From positions 38,787-102,786 of the forward strand of contig CAYZQO010000012.1 in the NCBI GenBank assembly GCA_964480725.1: a DNA stretch of 64,000 bases, written 5' to 3'. Source of the DNA: JAFGBI01 sp964480725. Its GTDB lineage: Bacteria > Myxococcota_A > Polyangia > Polyangiales > Polyangiaceae. Every line of letters starts with the position of its first letter. Position 1 is the stretch's first letter. The notes below the pieces were generated by a model. The model saw only the letters and a list, made by a program, of their open reading frames with translations, was not told the origin of the DNA and searched no databases. The position numbers and the translations under genes are program-made. Positions 20,475-29,937 of this stretch are shown in pieces.

Positions 20475-22598
20475 TCAGGGGGGCTCGTCCTCGGCCGCGG
20501 TGCAGGCGGCGTCCTCGCCCGCGACGCAGAGCGTCGCGAGGGCGTCGCAGGACGCGCCGTCGCCGCGCCGGCACTCCGCAGCGAGCAGACCCCGCCCTCG
20601 CTCACGCTCGTCCGCGTCCTCGCCATCGAAGGCCAGCAACGCGCCCAGATTGTGACAGCCCGGGCGGGATCCGAGCGCGCAGGCCTGCTCGAACGCCTCC
20701 AACATGCGGGCGCGCGCGTCGCCGACCTGGGCACCGCCATCGCGCGCGATGCCGAGCGCGTTGCACGCCTCGCGGACGGAGCCGGCGCAGGCCCGCTCCA
20801 GCAGCGCGCGGGCCCGCGCCGGGTCGGCGGGCAGATCCTCGCCGACGGCGAGCTTCTGGCCCATTGCGCCACACGCCTCCAGCAGGCCGAGCCGGCAGGC
20901 GGCGTCGCACATCGCCACCTCCCCGGGGCCGCAGAGCGGCCGGCGCCAGGGCAGCCAGGTCGTCGCCCAATGACCGCCGAACGCGAGCGCGACGGCGGGC
21001 ACGCCCACGAGGAGCGTGCGGGACGCCCCGAGGCCCACCTGGCTGGCCCCGAGGAGGAAACCCACCGCCAGCCCCAGCGAATGCCCGAGGAAATCGACGA
21101 CGGGGACCACGAGGTCGATGAGACACTGGAGCGCGATCAGCGCCCCGAGGGTGCGCAGGGGGCGCCGCGCCTCGGGGAGCCGGTCGTCGAGAACCGCTCG
21201 GAGCAAGAGGGCCCCGGCCATCCCGACCCCCCCCATGAGGGCCCCGGAGGCGCCCACGGTCGTCACCGCTTCGCCCCCGAGCGCCCAGAGGCCGACGTGG
21301 GCGGCCATGGGGATCGCTCCGCTCAGCAGGAGCGCGATCACCGTGCGCACCGCACCCAGGCGCCGTTCGAGGTACGTCCCGAGCGGGATCAGCGCCCCCA
21401 GGTTCATCACCAGGTGGACGGGACCCATGTGCAAGAACAGCGCGGCGCCGATCCGCCACCACTCGCCGGCCGCCACCCGCGTCGGGACCAGCGCCCCGAG
21501 GCGCTCGAGCGTCTCCGTCTCGAGGCTCCCCCCGGTCGCCACTTCGGCGACGAACACCGCCAGGATCACGGCGGTGAGTAGCGCGGTCCCGACGGGGAAG
21601 CGCCGAGCCCCGAAGCCGGGGACGGCGCGTATCAGCGCCCGCGAGGCGCGCGCGAGCTCGTCGAGCGACGCGACGAGCGACGCCGAGGCCCCGCCCCGGC
21701 TTTCGGTCGGGACGGCGGCAAGACGGCGCTCGATCTGCTCCGCCTGCTGGGGGTCCGCCCGCTCCCGCGCCGCGACCAGCCGGGCAATCCCCGCGTCCAC
21801 GGCGCCGGCCGCGACCTCCGCGGTCCCCAGCCAAAGCCCCCGCGACCGGTCGTCCATGACCCCGAGCGGTCCATCGAAGAGCGCGCGCACGGCGTCGACG
21901 CGGCCGCCGAAGGCGAGGGCAAAGAGGAGGGACTGCTGCAGGACCGGCGGCCGCTGGCCCAGGATCGGGCGGAAGCGCTCGACCGCGCCGACCAGCGTCG
22001 CGACGTCACCGAGTTCGCCGAGCGCCCGCAGGTACCGGGGGATGAGCGCCAGCGATCCGACGACGTCTACTCTGGCTTGGCGCTCCACGAACGCGCGGAC
22101 GTTGGCCCAGTCTCCGTCGGCCATGAGCCGCTCGACCGTGGCGAGCGGGCCGAGGGCGGCGTCCCCCTCCAGGCGCCCGAGCATCCCGAGCCCGGCGCGG
22201 CGATGGCCGGAAGCAAGCCAGTCGAGGGCGCGGAAGTAGTCACGCAGCCCCCGGAAGCCGCCGAGCGGTCGGAGCAGGGCGAGCAGGCCGTAGAGCGCCG
22301 CCCCGGTGCGGAAGTCGCGCCTTAGGGAGCGCGTGTACGCCACCGCCACCAGGACGTTGGGTGCCAGCACCGACAGCCCCCAGGCCGCGAGCCCGAGGTA
22401 GCCAGCCCAGCGGGGGACGACCCAATGCCCCAGCGCGGCGGTGCCGCCGACGAGCAGCACGGTGACGATCCCGTCCAGCGCCGCCCGACCGAATCCGTGC
22501 GCGCGCGCCCGCGCCAGCGTCCGCCCCAACGCGACGGCGCAGAAGGTCGCCACCAGCCACAGCGCGAGCTGGTTCGGATCGGACAGGAACGAGGGCAT
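20475..22598 (-). CDS. rhomboid intramembrane protease with Cys-rich Sel1-like C-terminal domain
   Basis: About 707 aa. N-terminal membrane helices (about 5-120), a soluble TPR-like helical region (about 120-320), then a six-helix rhomboid core with the catalytic Ser in VGASGALMGG and His in DFLGHSLGLAVG, and the conserved HMGPVHLVMNLGAL loop. The last 150 residues are a Sel1-like repeat region carrying a regular array of Cys (ACRLGLLEACGAMG, ACAGSVREACNALG, ACALGSRPGCHNLG), typical of disulfide-linked secreted Sel1 modules. Start ATG 22598 (MPSFLSD); an ATG 7 codons upstream is possible. The fusion suggests a protease that binds its substrate or partner through the Cys-rich tail. Confidence 0.88.
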   Translation of the reverse strand: MPSFLSDPNQLALWLVATFCAVALGRTLARARAHGFGRAALDGIVTVLLVGGTAALGHWVVPRWAGYLGLAAWGLSVLAPNVLVAVAYTRSLRRDFRTGAALYGLLALLRPLGGFRGLRDYFRALDWLASGHRRAGLGMLGRLEGDAALGPLATVERLMADGDWANVRAFVERQARVDVVGSLALIPRYLRALGELGDVATLVGAVERFRPILGQRPPVLQQSLLFALAFGGRVDAVRALFDGPLGVMDDRSRGLWLGTAEVAAGAVDAGIARLVAARERADPQQAEQIERRLAAVPTESRGGASASLVASLDELARASRALIRAVPGFGARRFPVGTALLTAVILAVFVAEVATGGSLETETLERLGALVPTRVAAGEWWRIGAALFLHMGPVHLVMNLGALIPLGTYLERRLGAVRTVIALLLSGAIPMAAHVGLWALGGEAVTTVGASGALMGGVGMAGALLLRAVLDDRLPEARRPLRTLGALIALQCLIDLVVPVVDFLGHSLGLAVGFLLGASQVGLGASRTLLVGVPAVALAFGGHWATTWLPWRRPLCGPGEVAMCDAACRLGLLEACGAMGQKLAVGEDLPADPARARALLERACAGSVREACNALGIARDGGAQVGDARARMLEAFEQACALGSRPGCHNLGALLAFDGEDADERERGRGLLAAECRRGDGASCDALATLCVAGEDAACTAAEDEPP

Positions 22599-22645
22599 GC
22601 GGTCCCGGGCGAGCGCCAACGCCGCGCCCGCGCGGGGACCCTACC

Positions 22646-25021
22646 TCATCGGCCGACTTCGTCGAGGAAGGCCGCCGCCCAAGCGAGCGGGGCGTTCCAG
22701 TTGATGGTGATCTCGTTGGTCGACCAGCTCTCGATGTGATCGATGAAGCATTTCTGCGGCGCGCAACCCGGCAGACCCGCCTGCTTCGCGTATGGATCCT
22801 GGAGGCTCGAGTTCGGGCCGCCCGAGACGGCGCCCGGCGGCACCGGCGGGAAGCTCGGGTCCTTCTGCTGGGCCCAGAAGCGGTGGTGCGGGTGCTGGAG
22901 TGGCCGCTCCCCGTATCCACTCACGTAGGACTGCACCTTCGGGTTGAGGCCGAGGATGTAGTTCATGGCGTCGATGACGCCGTTCACGTACTTCTTGTCA
23001 TTGGTGAAGTCGTGGGCGAGCCCCATGACCACCATGTTGTTGAGCACGAAGGAGTTCGAGCCCCAGGGGTAGCTCGTGTCGGACTCCATCGGCACCCGGT
23101 AACCGCGCTTCTCGATCAGCGCGAGGTAGTGATCCGCCGCGCCGATGATCTGCTTACGCTGCTCCTGCACCTCGGCCGGCGTGAGCTTGTTGGGGACCAC
23201 CGCCAGCGAGATCTTGCCAAGCGCCGAGAGCTGGTCCCAGCTCATGCTGGCGGTGCCGCCGCCGGCGTTGACGGGCATGCGCTGGTGCTGCACGAGCTTG
23301 GTGAACTCTGCCTTGTACTTCGGGTCACCGGTGGTGATGAACAGCTCCGCCGCGGCCCAGTACCACTCGTCGTCGAAGTTAGAGTCACCGTAGGCGCCGC
23401 CGCCCTCCACCATGCCCTCGGCGACGATGTTGGGCTCCTTCTTGGCGGCGGCCCAGCCGACCTCCGCCGCCTTCAGGCAACGGGCGGAGAACGCGGCGTC
23501 GATCGGCTTCCAGATCCGCGCGGCCTGCGCCGCCGCACCGACCAGGTTCAGCGTGGCCGCCGTCCCCACGGGGCGCAGGTACCGCTCCACGGTGTCCTGA
23601 TCGGGCCGGGTCGGGATGCCCGTCCACTTGATGCTGTGCATCTTGTGGTGAACCATGCCGGCGTGCGGCTTGCCGGCGGGGACCTGCATCCGCAGCATCC
23701 ACTCCATCTCCCACCGAGCCTCGTCGAGCAGATCAGGAACGCCGTTGCCGGCCTCGGGCACCTTCAACTTGCCGTCGCCGAAGTCGCCCCCCGTCTTGCG
23801 CTGGTGCTTCAGCGTCTCGTACTGGTTGAGCAGCGTCCACAGCGAGATGCCGCCGTTGACCACGTACTTGCCGTGGTCGCCGGCGTCGTACCAGCCGCCC
23901 GAGACGTCGAGGGAGTAGTCGCAAGCAAACTGCTTGAAAGAGCCCTGAAGCGAACCCTCCGGTGCGCACTTCACCGACTTGTCACCGGAATGCCCGGCGG
24001 GGCGCGCCCACTGCTGACCGCCGGCGAGATCCGCCCGGATCTCGATGCCGCTCCGGTTGTGATAGAAGTAGGCGAGCGCGTCGTACTTGAGCGAGCGATA
24101 GACGTCCTTGCCGATGTCGAAGGGGACGCTCTCGTCGGCGCCGATCTTCAACCGGTACCCCTCTCCGGGCGTGTTGAAGGAGGAGAAGTCGAGGGTGTGG
24201 AGCAACTCTCCGGCGGCCTTGTCCTCGCCGAACCGCACGGTCTTGCCGCTGGCAACGACCTGGCCAGCCCCGTCAACCAGCTGCCAATCGAGCGGCTCGG
24301 TGGCGGTGCTCTTGTAGGTGGCGCGCTTGGCGAAGGCGGGCAGATAGCCCACCTGATTGACGCGGATCTTGGGCAGCGGACCGGTCTGTCGCCCCTCGGG
24401 GAGCTGGAACTCGGGGTCGTTGAGCTGAAGATCGTCGAAGCAGATCTCCACCGGCGCCGACCCGACGAGCGGACCGCCGAGGTGGATTGCGAACTCGGCC
24501 TGGGCGTCGTCCACGCCGCCCGCAAAGGTGCCGACGAAGGTCTGCGGGGACTGTCCCACGTCGGCCAGGGCCGCCCAGTACTCGTCGTAGGGGGGGCCGG
24601 CCTTGGCGAGACGCGCACGGAGGCGCGTGGGCGTGCTGGCGCGCACCTTCATCATCACCTGGTACTGGTGGCCACGCACGACGGGGATGTCGCGGTGACG
24701 CAGGACGACGTCGTACGTGTTCGAACCGGCCGAGTCGATCTTGAGGCAGAGTTCCTCGCCCACGACGCTGGCGCTGCCGGCGGCCGGCGGCGCGAAGGTC
24801 GTCCCCCAGGGCAACGGGGTGCCCTCCTCGAAGGTCTCGTTCCAGAAGACGTTGTTGCCAGCGCGCTCGGCGCCGCCCGGCGCCAAGGTGCCGCTGGCGG
24901 GCGGGACGGGGCCCACGGCGGCGGCGCCCTTGCCACCGGCGGCGCCAGCGCCGCAGCCCAGGCCGATGAGCAAGGGCAGCGCGGTCAGGGCCGCCACGAA
25001 GATGGATCTGCTGCTGAGCAT
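22646..25021 (-). CDS. family 9 glycoside hydrolase (cellulase-like), lipoprotein
   Basis: About 791 aa. A signal peptide leads to Cys23 (LIGLGC), so probably a lipoprotein. Residues about 55-185 look like a CBM4/9-type carbohydrate-binding domain, about 190-280 an Ig-like CelD_N domain (IRVNQVGYLPAFAKRATY), and about 290-785 the GH9 catalytic barrel: DVSGGWYDAGDHGKYVV has the catalytic-base Asp pair, HPHHR follows, and the acid Glu is in STNEITINWNAPL. GH9 enzymes are inverting endo- or exo-glucanases. A good ribosome site (AGGAG, 8 nt) precedes ATG 25021. Substrate could also be another beta-glucan. Confidence 0.93.
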   Translation of the reverse strand: MLSSRSIFVAALTALPLLIGLGCGAGAAGGKGAAAVGPVPPASGTLAPGGAERAGNNVFWNETFEEGTPLPWGTTFAPPAAGSASVVGEELCLKIDSAGSNTYDVVLRHRDIPVVRGHQYQVMMKVRASTPTRLRARLAKAGPPYDEYWAALADVGQSPQTFVGTFAGGVDDAQAEFAIHLGGPLVGSAPVEICFDDLQLNDPEFQLPEGRQTGPLPKIRVNQVGYLPAFAKRATYKSTATEPLDWQLVDGAGQVVASGKTVRFGEDKAAGELLHTLDFSSFNTPGEGYRLKIGADESVPFDIGKDVYRSLKYDALAYFYHNRSGIEIRADLAGGQQWARPAGHSGDKSVKCAPEGSLQGSFKQFACDYSLDVSGGWYDAGDHGKYVVNGGISLWTLLNQYETLKHQRKTGGDFGDGKLKVPEAGNGVPDLLDEARWEMEWMLRMQVPAGKPHAGMVHHKMHSIKWTGIPTRPDQDTVERYLRPVGTAATLNLVGAAAQAARIWKPIDAAFSARCLKAAEVGWAAAKKEPNIVAEGMVEGGGAYGDSNFDDEWYWAAAELFITTGDPKYKAEFTKLVQHQRMPVNAGGGTASMSWDQLSALGKISLAVVPNKLTPAEVQEQRKQIIGAADHYLALIEKRGYRVPMESDTSYPWGSNSFVLNNMVVMGLAHDFTNDKKYVNGVIDAMNYILGLNPKVQSYVSGYGERPLQHPHHRFWAQQKDPSFPPVPPGAVSGGPNSSLQDPYAKQAGLPGCAPQKCFIDHIESWSTNEITINWNAPLAWAAAFLDEVGR

Positions 25022-25163
25022 GTCGATCGCTCCTCTCCTCGGGGAGGCGCCATCGTAGGCGGGCGGGCATGCGAGTCAACCGCCGCGGGCACGGGCGCGC
25101 GCGACGCGCCACCACGGGGGCGCGTCAGCAGGGATCGGTCACGATCGTATCAGGCGCGGCGGA

Positions 25164-26390
25164 CTAGACGCGAGCGGCATCGCCGCCCGCGACGATGCCC
25201 GTCCGTACGGCGTCGAGGAGCGTGCGCGGTCGATCCGCGACGCAGCCCCCCGCCGCCCACAGGTCCCGCGGCGGGTCCGTCGTGGTGACCGCGACCGGCG
25301 GCCCAACGGCCCCGGCCAAAGGCAGCGATCGGAGGGCACGGACCCGCCCGCGGACGAGCACGTCCACCCCGACGCGCTCGAGCGCTGAGCGCCCGAGCGC
25401 GACCAGATCCGCGCCGTCGAGCGACGAAACCACGTCGAGTGGGCGACCCCCGAGCGCGAGCGCCGCCTCGGCGTCGAAGCCGAGCCGGAAGGCAGGGGCG
25501 CCCGGGTCGGCGGCGGCAGCGAGCTCGATGCCCCCCGCGACCAGACCGCCGACAGCGAGCACGACGGCGTCGGCCTCGATCGACGTTCGCCCTCCATCCG
25601 GGGGCGCTTCGACGATGACTGCATGCCCTCCCGCTCGGGCCGTCACCGACCGCACACGGCCCCGGATCCACCGCACGCCGAGCTCCGACAGTAGCGCGTC
25701 TCGCGCCCGGGCAAAACGAACGCCAGCGACCCCGCCGGGGCGCGACGTCACCTCGCCGATGGGCTTGCCCAGCGCCGCCCGCAGCGCGAGCGCCGTGGCG
25801 GGGGTCAAGCCCAACCCGGGCCCGAGGAGCCAGCCGTCGTGCGCGCGCGACGCCGCGGTCAAGGCGTCTGCCAGACCCTCGCGCGACGGCGCGCGCTCGA
25901 GCGCGCGCGCGAGCTCGTGTTCGGAGCCGAGCGTCTCCCGGAGCGCCCGCGGCGGGTCCACGAGCACCCCCTCGAAGCACGTTTCGGTCGCGCGCGCCCA
26001 GGCCCCCGCCGCGAGCCCGCTGGCGAGCAACCGCGCCGCGGGCGACGGACCCCCGAGATCGGCGACCGCGACGCGCCCCCCCGCTAGCGGCGCCAGGTCG
26101 AGCAGCGCCGGGTCGCACCCGCGGGCGGCGCGCACGACCCCGGCGGGGGTCGCGAGCCGAACCCCCCCGAGGCGCCACAGCCCCAGGGCCGCGGCAAACG
26201 CCGCGATCTCGGGCTCGAGCGGGGACGCCGCGGCGGCCGTGACCGGCGCGTCATCGACCGCGCCGCTGGCAAGCTCGCTAGCGCCGGCGCGATCACTCAC
26301 CACGATCACCGTCGCGCCGGCCGCGACAGCAGCCCAGGCGGCCGCGGAACCGCTGGCGCCGGCCCCGACGACCACGACCCGCCGGCTCAC
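25164..26390 (-). CDS. GlpB-like FAD-dependent subunit of glycerol-3-phosphate dehydrogenase
   Basis: About 408 aa. The N-terminal dinucleotide fold is VVVVGAGASGSAAAWAA, and the C-terminal FAD block is DLWAAGGCVAD followed by RTGIVAGGDAARV. It starts at GTG 26390 within the GTGA junction with the stop of the GlpA-like gene, so the two are coupled. In anaerobic G3P dehydrogenases GlpB is the second flavoprotein subunit. No GlpC-like Fe-S membrane subunit gene lies nearby. Assignment as GlpB rests on fold plus neighbour and is less certain than GlpA. Confidence 0.75.
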   Translation of the reverse strand: MSRRVVVVGAGASGSAAAWAAVAAGATVIVVSDRAGASELASGAVDDAPVTAAAASPLEPEIAAFAAALGLWRLGGVRLATPAGVVRAARGCDPALLDLAPLAGGRVAVADLGGPSPAARLLASGLAAGAWARATETCFEGVLVDPPRALRETLGSEHELARALERAPSREGLADALTAASRAHDGWLLGPGLGLTPATALALRAALGKPIGEVTSRPGGVAGVRFARARDALLSELGVRWIRGRVRSVTARAGGHAVIVEAPPDGGRTSIEADAVVLAVGGLVAGGIELAAAADPGAPAFRLGFDAEAALALGGRPLDVVSSLDGADLVALGRSALERVGVDVLVRGRVRALRSLPLAGAVGPPVAVTTTDPPRDLWAAGGCVADRPRTLLDAVRTGIVAGGDAARV

Positions 26391-28069
26391 GCCGGCGCCT
26401 CCGAGAGCTCCGCCCGGACGAGGGCGAGCGCGAGCGCCTCCTGACGGGCCTGCGCGGGTCCGACCGCCGGCAGTCGGCCTCGAGCCAGGACCGCATGCGC
26501 CTCGCGAGCCGCGTCGGCGACGCGCGCGGCGTCCTGACCGGCAGCGTCCGCGACCACCGTCGCGCAGTCCGCGACGCAACCCATCCCTCCGCAGCAGCCG
26601 AGCCCCAGGCGCGTGCGGCGCACGACGTCGACGACCGTGCGCGCCCACTCGTGCTCCACGACGTGCCGAACCTCCGCCTCGGTCACGGGACCGCACGCGC
26701 ACAGCAGGCGCCCCTCGCGCGGACGCGCCGCGATCCGCTCGAGGATCAGGCCCGCTGCCGCGCCGTAGCGATGCCCGAGCCGCCGGAGAGCGGCGCCGCC
26801 GACGAGCGAGCTCGACGCGACGGCCGACGGCGGGTCCGCCATCGCCCCTGGGAGCGGCGCCGTGGCGGTGCGGCAAGGCCCCGCGCCGCCGATCCGCGCC
26901 GCGACCACGTCGGTCATCTCCTCGGCGAAGAGCCGGTAGCTCGCCAGCTTACCGCCGAGCATCGAGTACAGGCCCGGAGCACCATGCGCGGCGTGATCGA
27001 CGATCCGGTGCGCGCGGGAGAGGGCGTCCTCGGGCGGGCCCCAGGCGAACAGCGTGGGGCGGACTCCCGCCCAGGTCCCGATCGCCCGGGCTCGCGCGAC
27101 CGCCGGGAGAATACGGGCGCCGGCCTGCCGGAGGTAGCGGACCTCGTCGACGGTAGCGGCCACCGCGTCGAGATCCCCGTAGTAGTCGTCGTCGGTGGTC
27201 CCGATCACGGTGAGATCCTGCCACGGCAGCACGAACACCTGCCGACCATCGATCGCCTCGGTGACGATCGCCACGTCGGTGAGGGGCCGGTCGAAGTACA
27301 CGTGGATCCCCTTGCCCGGCCGCACCGCGGCGGCGTCCCGCGGGAGTCCGGCGCGCGCGGCCGCCAGCGGCGCCCAGGCTCCGGTGGCGTTGACGACGAC
27401 CGGAGCCTCGACGAGCCCGCGGGTGCCATCGAGAGTGCTGGCGAACCGGACGCCCGTGACCGCGCCGCCCGGCGCGCGCACCACCTCGGTCACCGCCGCG
27501 TGGTTGGCGATCAGGGCGCCGTGACCGCGGGCGTCGAGCGCGTTCTCGATGCAGAGACGAACTCCGTCGACCCCCCACTCGTCGAAGGAGATCGCGCCGA
27601 TGAAGTCGCCCCGCAGCCCCGGCACGAGCCGCGCGAGCTGCCGGGCGTCGAGCCGCTGGTGCGGCTGGCCGTGCTTCAGGTGCCGGAACCAGTCGTAGGC
27701 GCCGAAGAAGGCGTCGTGCAGGAGCAGCGAGCGCCGCCCCCGGGCGCGCTCGATCGGGACCAGCGCGGGCACGCGAAAGACGAGGTGCGGGGCGATGCGC
27801 TGCACGTGCCCCGAATCCAGGCAGCTATCGCGGGTCACGCGGGGGTCGCCGAGCAGGTAGCGGGGCCCGCCGTGCAGAAAGCCGGTGGAGTTGCCGCTCG
27901 CTCCGCGGCCAAAGTCGTCCTGTTCGAAGAGGGCGACCCGAAGGCCCCGGAGCGCGGCGTCGCGCGCCACCCCGAGCCCGTTGATCCCGCCGCCGATGAC
28001 CACGACGTCCACACTGGCAACGGTCGGCTCCGCTCCGGACGGGGCAGGAGCGCGCACGACGGGGTCCAT
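26387..28069 (-). CDS. GlpA-like FAD-dependent glycerol-3-phosphate dehydrogenase with Fe-S domain
   Basis: About 560 aa. FAD-binding DVVVIGGGINGLGVARDAALRG near residue 20 (GxGxxG fold), then GASGNSTGFLHGG and the DAO-type core with MLGGKLASYRLFAEEMTD. The C-terminal about 100 residues carry a BFD-type [2Fe-2S] region: CACGPVTEAEV and LGCCGGMGCVADC. This layout matches GlpA rather than aerobic GlpD, which lacks the Cys module. It oxidises G3P to dihydroxyacetone phosphate. First gene of a coupled pair with the GlpB-like gene. Divergent from the secreted protein at 28185. Confidence 0.88.
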   Translation of the reverse strand: MDPVVRAPAPSGAEPTVASVDVVVIGGGINGLGVARDAALRGLRVALFEQDDFGRGASGNSTGFLHGGPRYLLGDPRVTRDSCLDSGHVQRIAPHLVFRVPALVPIERARGRRSLLLHDAFFGAYDWFRHLKHGQPHQRLDARQLARLVPGLRGDFIGAISFDEWGVDGVRLCIENALDARGHGALIANHAAVTEVVRAPGGAVTGVRFASTLDGTRGLVEAPVVVNATGAWAPLAAARAGLPRDAAAVRPGKGIHVYFDRPLTDVAIVTEAIDGRQVFVLPWQDLTVIGTTDDDYYGDLDAVAATVDEVRYLRQAGARILPAVARARAIGTWAGVRPTLFAWGPPEDALSRAHRIVDHAAHGAPGLYSMLGGKLASYRLFAEEMTDVVAARIGGAGPCRTATAPLPGAMADPPSAVASSSLVGGAALRRLGHRYGAAAGLILERIAARPREGRLLCACGPVTEAEVRHVVEHEWARTVVDVVRRTRLGLGCCGGMGCVADCATVVADAAGQDAARVADAAREAHAVLARGRLPAVGPAQARQEALALALVRAELSEAPA

Positions 28070-28184
28070 GACCGGGGAGTGTTCGCCCCCCGACGCACCC
28101 CGCGCAAGCCTCGTTCGGCGCGCCGGGCGCGGGCGCAGTCGCGAATTTGGCCGGGGCAGGGGCCGGCCCCTACCCTCCCGGGGC

Positions 28185-28664
28185 ATGCGTGCCCTCCGAG
28201 GAGCGACCCTCGCCCTCGCGCTGCTCGCGAGCCCGCACCCTGCCGCCGCGGGCTCGCCGCCAGCGGCGGCGACCACGAGCCCCGCGGGACGACCACGCCT
28301 CGTGCTCGACCACCTTGAGCTGCCGGACTCGCTCCCCCGGGCGGGGTACTTCGAGCAGCGGCTCCGCGAGATCCTCCAGCGCGAGGCGCGCCGCGTGGTC
28401 TGGGGCGCCGGCCGGGAGAGCACGATCACCTACCGCTTCTTCGTTACCCAACTCTCGATCGAGCAGCAGGGCGACGTGGTGCGAGTGCGCTGCCACGCGA
28501 CGGGGCAGCTCCCGAAGGGGAAGACCGCGAAGGGGATGCTCACCTACAGCGGCGCGGCCTCAAGGCGCGACGCCCTGGTGGTGGAGGTGCTCGAGATCGT
28601 CGCCCGCGGTGTGATCGCGCGGCTCGCCGAGCTCGAGCGGAACCGCCGCGGCCAGCCGAGTTGA
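28185..28664 (+). CDS. secreted protein of unknown function
   Basis: About 159 aa with a signal peptide (RGATLALALLASPHPAAA). The mature part is a small mixed domain with LVLDHLELPDSLPRAGYFEQ and the strand-rich TYRFFVTQLSIEQQGDVVRV. No family recognised. ATG 28185 begins the signal peptide. It is divergent from glpA (115 bp) and followed 97 bp later by another unknown gene on the same strand. Confidence 0.65.
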   Translation: MRALRGATLALALLASPHPAAAGSPPAAATTSPAGRPRLVLDHLELPDSLPRAGYFEQRLREILQREARRVVWGAGRESTITYRFFVTQLSIEQQGDVVRVRCHATGQLPKGKTAKGMLTYSGAASRRDALVVEVLEIVARGVIARLAELERNRRGQPS

Positions 28665-28761
28665 GGATCGAGGCGCGGCCAGCCGGCGCGCGGCGCCCGG
28701 CCCGGGTGCGGCCGGATCGAGACCGGCCCCCAGATGGCGCCGGCCGGCCGCGTCTGCCAGG

Positions 28762-29844
28762 ATGGACCCCGTGGAACTCCCGAGTCCGCCCGCCCTCCGC
28801 GCTGTCGTCGAGCGGCTGGCCAGGTTGCGCTCTCGGCTCGGCGACGAGCTCGGCGACCGGCCCCTGGTGCTACCGACGAGCGAGTTCTTCCCCGACGAGT
28901 TTCACGCCGACGAGCCGAGCGTCAAGCGCCTGGTCACACGGCTGAAGCGGCATGCGGGGATGAGCGACATCCCGACGCGCACCCGGGTGGCGGGCCTCGA
29001 GCCCGACTGCGAGACGGGCGGGTGCGGCACCGGCCGGGTCCGCGGGGGCGGGTGCCAGGACGGGTGCGGGACCGGCAGCGCGACGGAAGAGCCGATCGTT
29101 CGGCTGATGGACGCGGGAGAGACGTGGCGGATCACCGTGCCCGCTGCGGAGCTCCGGCACCCGGTCTTGCTCGGCACGAACCTCGCACGCCTGCTCGGTT
29201 TCGTCTTCCTCGCCGAGACGCTCCCCGAGGGCGAGGCGGTGGAGGCGCCGGCGGACGTCACGGCGGATCTTACCGGCGTGCTGCTCGGCTTCGGCGTCCT
29301 CCTGCTCCAGGGCTCGTACATCTACCAGAAGGGCTGCGGCGGTCCCCGCGTCGCCCGCGCCACCAAGCTCGGCCCCGGCGAGCTCGCCGTCGCGACCGCC
29401 CTGTTCGCCAAGCTCGGCAATCACCCCTCGCGCGTCGCCCGGCGCGCGCTCGACGCGACCCAGGCGGCGGCCTTCACCGCGGCCCGGGACTGGGTCGAGT
29501 CGAACGACCCCCTGGTCGAGGCCCTCCGTCGGGATCCCGCGCGGGTCGCGCGGGGGGCGGTGGAGCTGACGGAGACGCGGCCGTGGCTCTCCCGCGCGCT
29601 CGGTCGAAAGCCCCGAACGACGCCGGCGCGGAGCGAGCCCGGCGAGGGGGGGCTCGACGAGATGGGGGGCGACGCGGGCTCCCTGGCCGAGATCGACGAC
29701 CTCCTGGCGACGCTCCCCGAGGCGCGGCGGCCGCGGTCGCGCCCGACGACGCCCGTGGACGAGGAGCTGAAGGCGCTCGTCGCCGAGGCCCTCGACGAAA
29801 CCGAGGACGAGGGCCAGGACGAGGACACGCGGCCGGCTCCCTGA
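28762..29844 (+). CDS. conserved-looking protein with Cys cluster, unknown function
   Basis: About 360 aa, soluble. An N-terminal helical region contains the distinctive PLVLPTSEFFPDEFHADE. Residues 83-102 have four Cys (83, 88, 98, 102) in a Gly-rich loop, with a fifth at 192 in YIYQKGCGGP; this looks like a metal-binding site but no family is recalled. Residues 168-225 are helical (DLTGVLLGFGVLLLQG). The C-terminus is acidic and disordered-looking. Start ATG 28762 is the only ATG before the conserved-looking part. Confidence 0.65.
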   Translation: MDPVELPSPPALRAVVERLARLRSRLGDELGDRPLVLPTSEFFPDEFHADEPSVKRLVTRLKRHAGMSDIPTRTRVAGLEPDCETGGCGTGRVRGGGCQDGCGTGSATEEPIVRLMDAGETWRITVPAAELRHPVLLGTNLARLLGFVFLAETLPEGEAVEAPADVTADLTGVLLGFGVLLLQGSYIYQKGCGGPRVARATKLGPGELAVATALFAKLGNHPSRVARRALDATQAAAFTAARDWVESNDPLVEALRRDPARVARGAVELTETRPWLSRALGRKPRTTPARSEPGEGGLDEMGGDAGSLAEIDDLLATLPEARRPRSRPTTPVDEELKALVAEALDETEDEGQDEDTRPAP

Positions 29845-29887
29845 GCGGATCTCTGACCCCGCCAGCGCGCCACCGGACCCGACGCGG

Positions 29888-29915
29888 CCGCGGGCCGCGG
29901 GCCGCGGGCCGCGGG
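29888..29915. repeat. four tandem copies of a 7-bp palindrome-containing unit
   Basis: Four direct copies of ccgcggg, each holding the palindrome CCGCGG, in the 93-bp gap between two converging genes. The array can fold on itself on either strand and may act in transcription termination, although there is no T-run. Confidence 0.7.
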
Positions 29916-29937
29916 CCCTCCCGCCCACCGCTCGCGC

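Noticed and set aside
29888..29915. Replication or attachment site
   Set aside because: Simple 7-bp repeat between converging genes; no DnaA boxes or integrase nearby.
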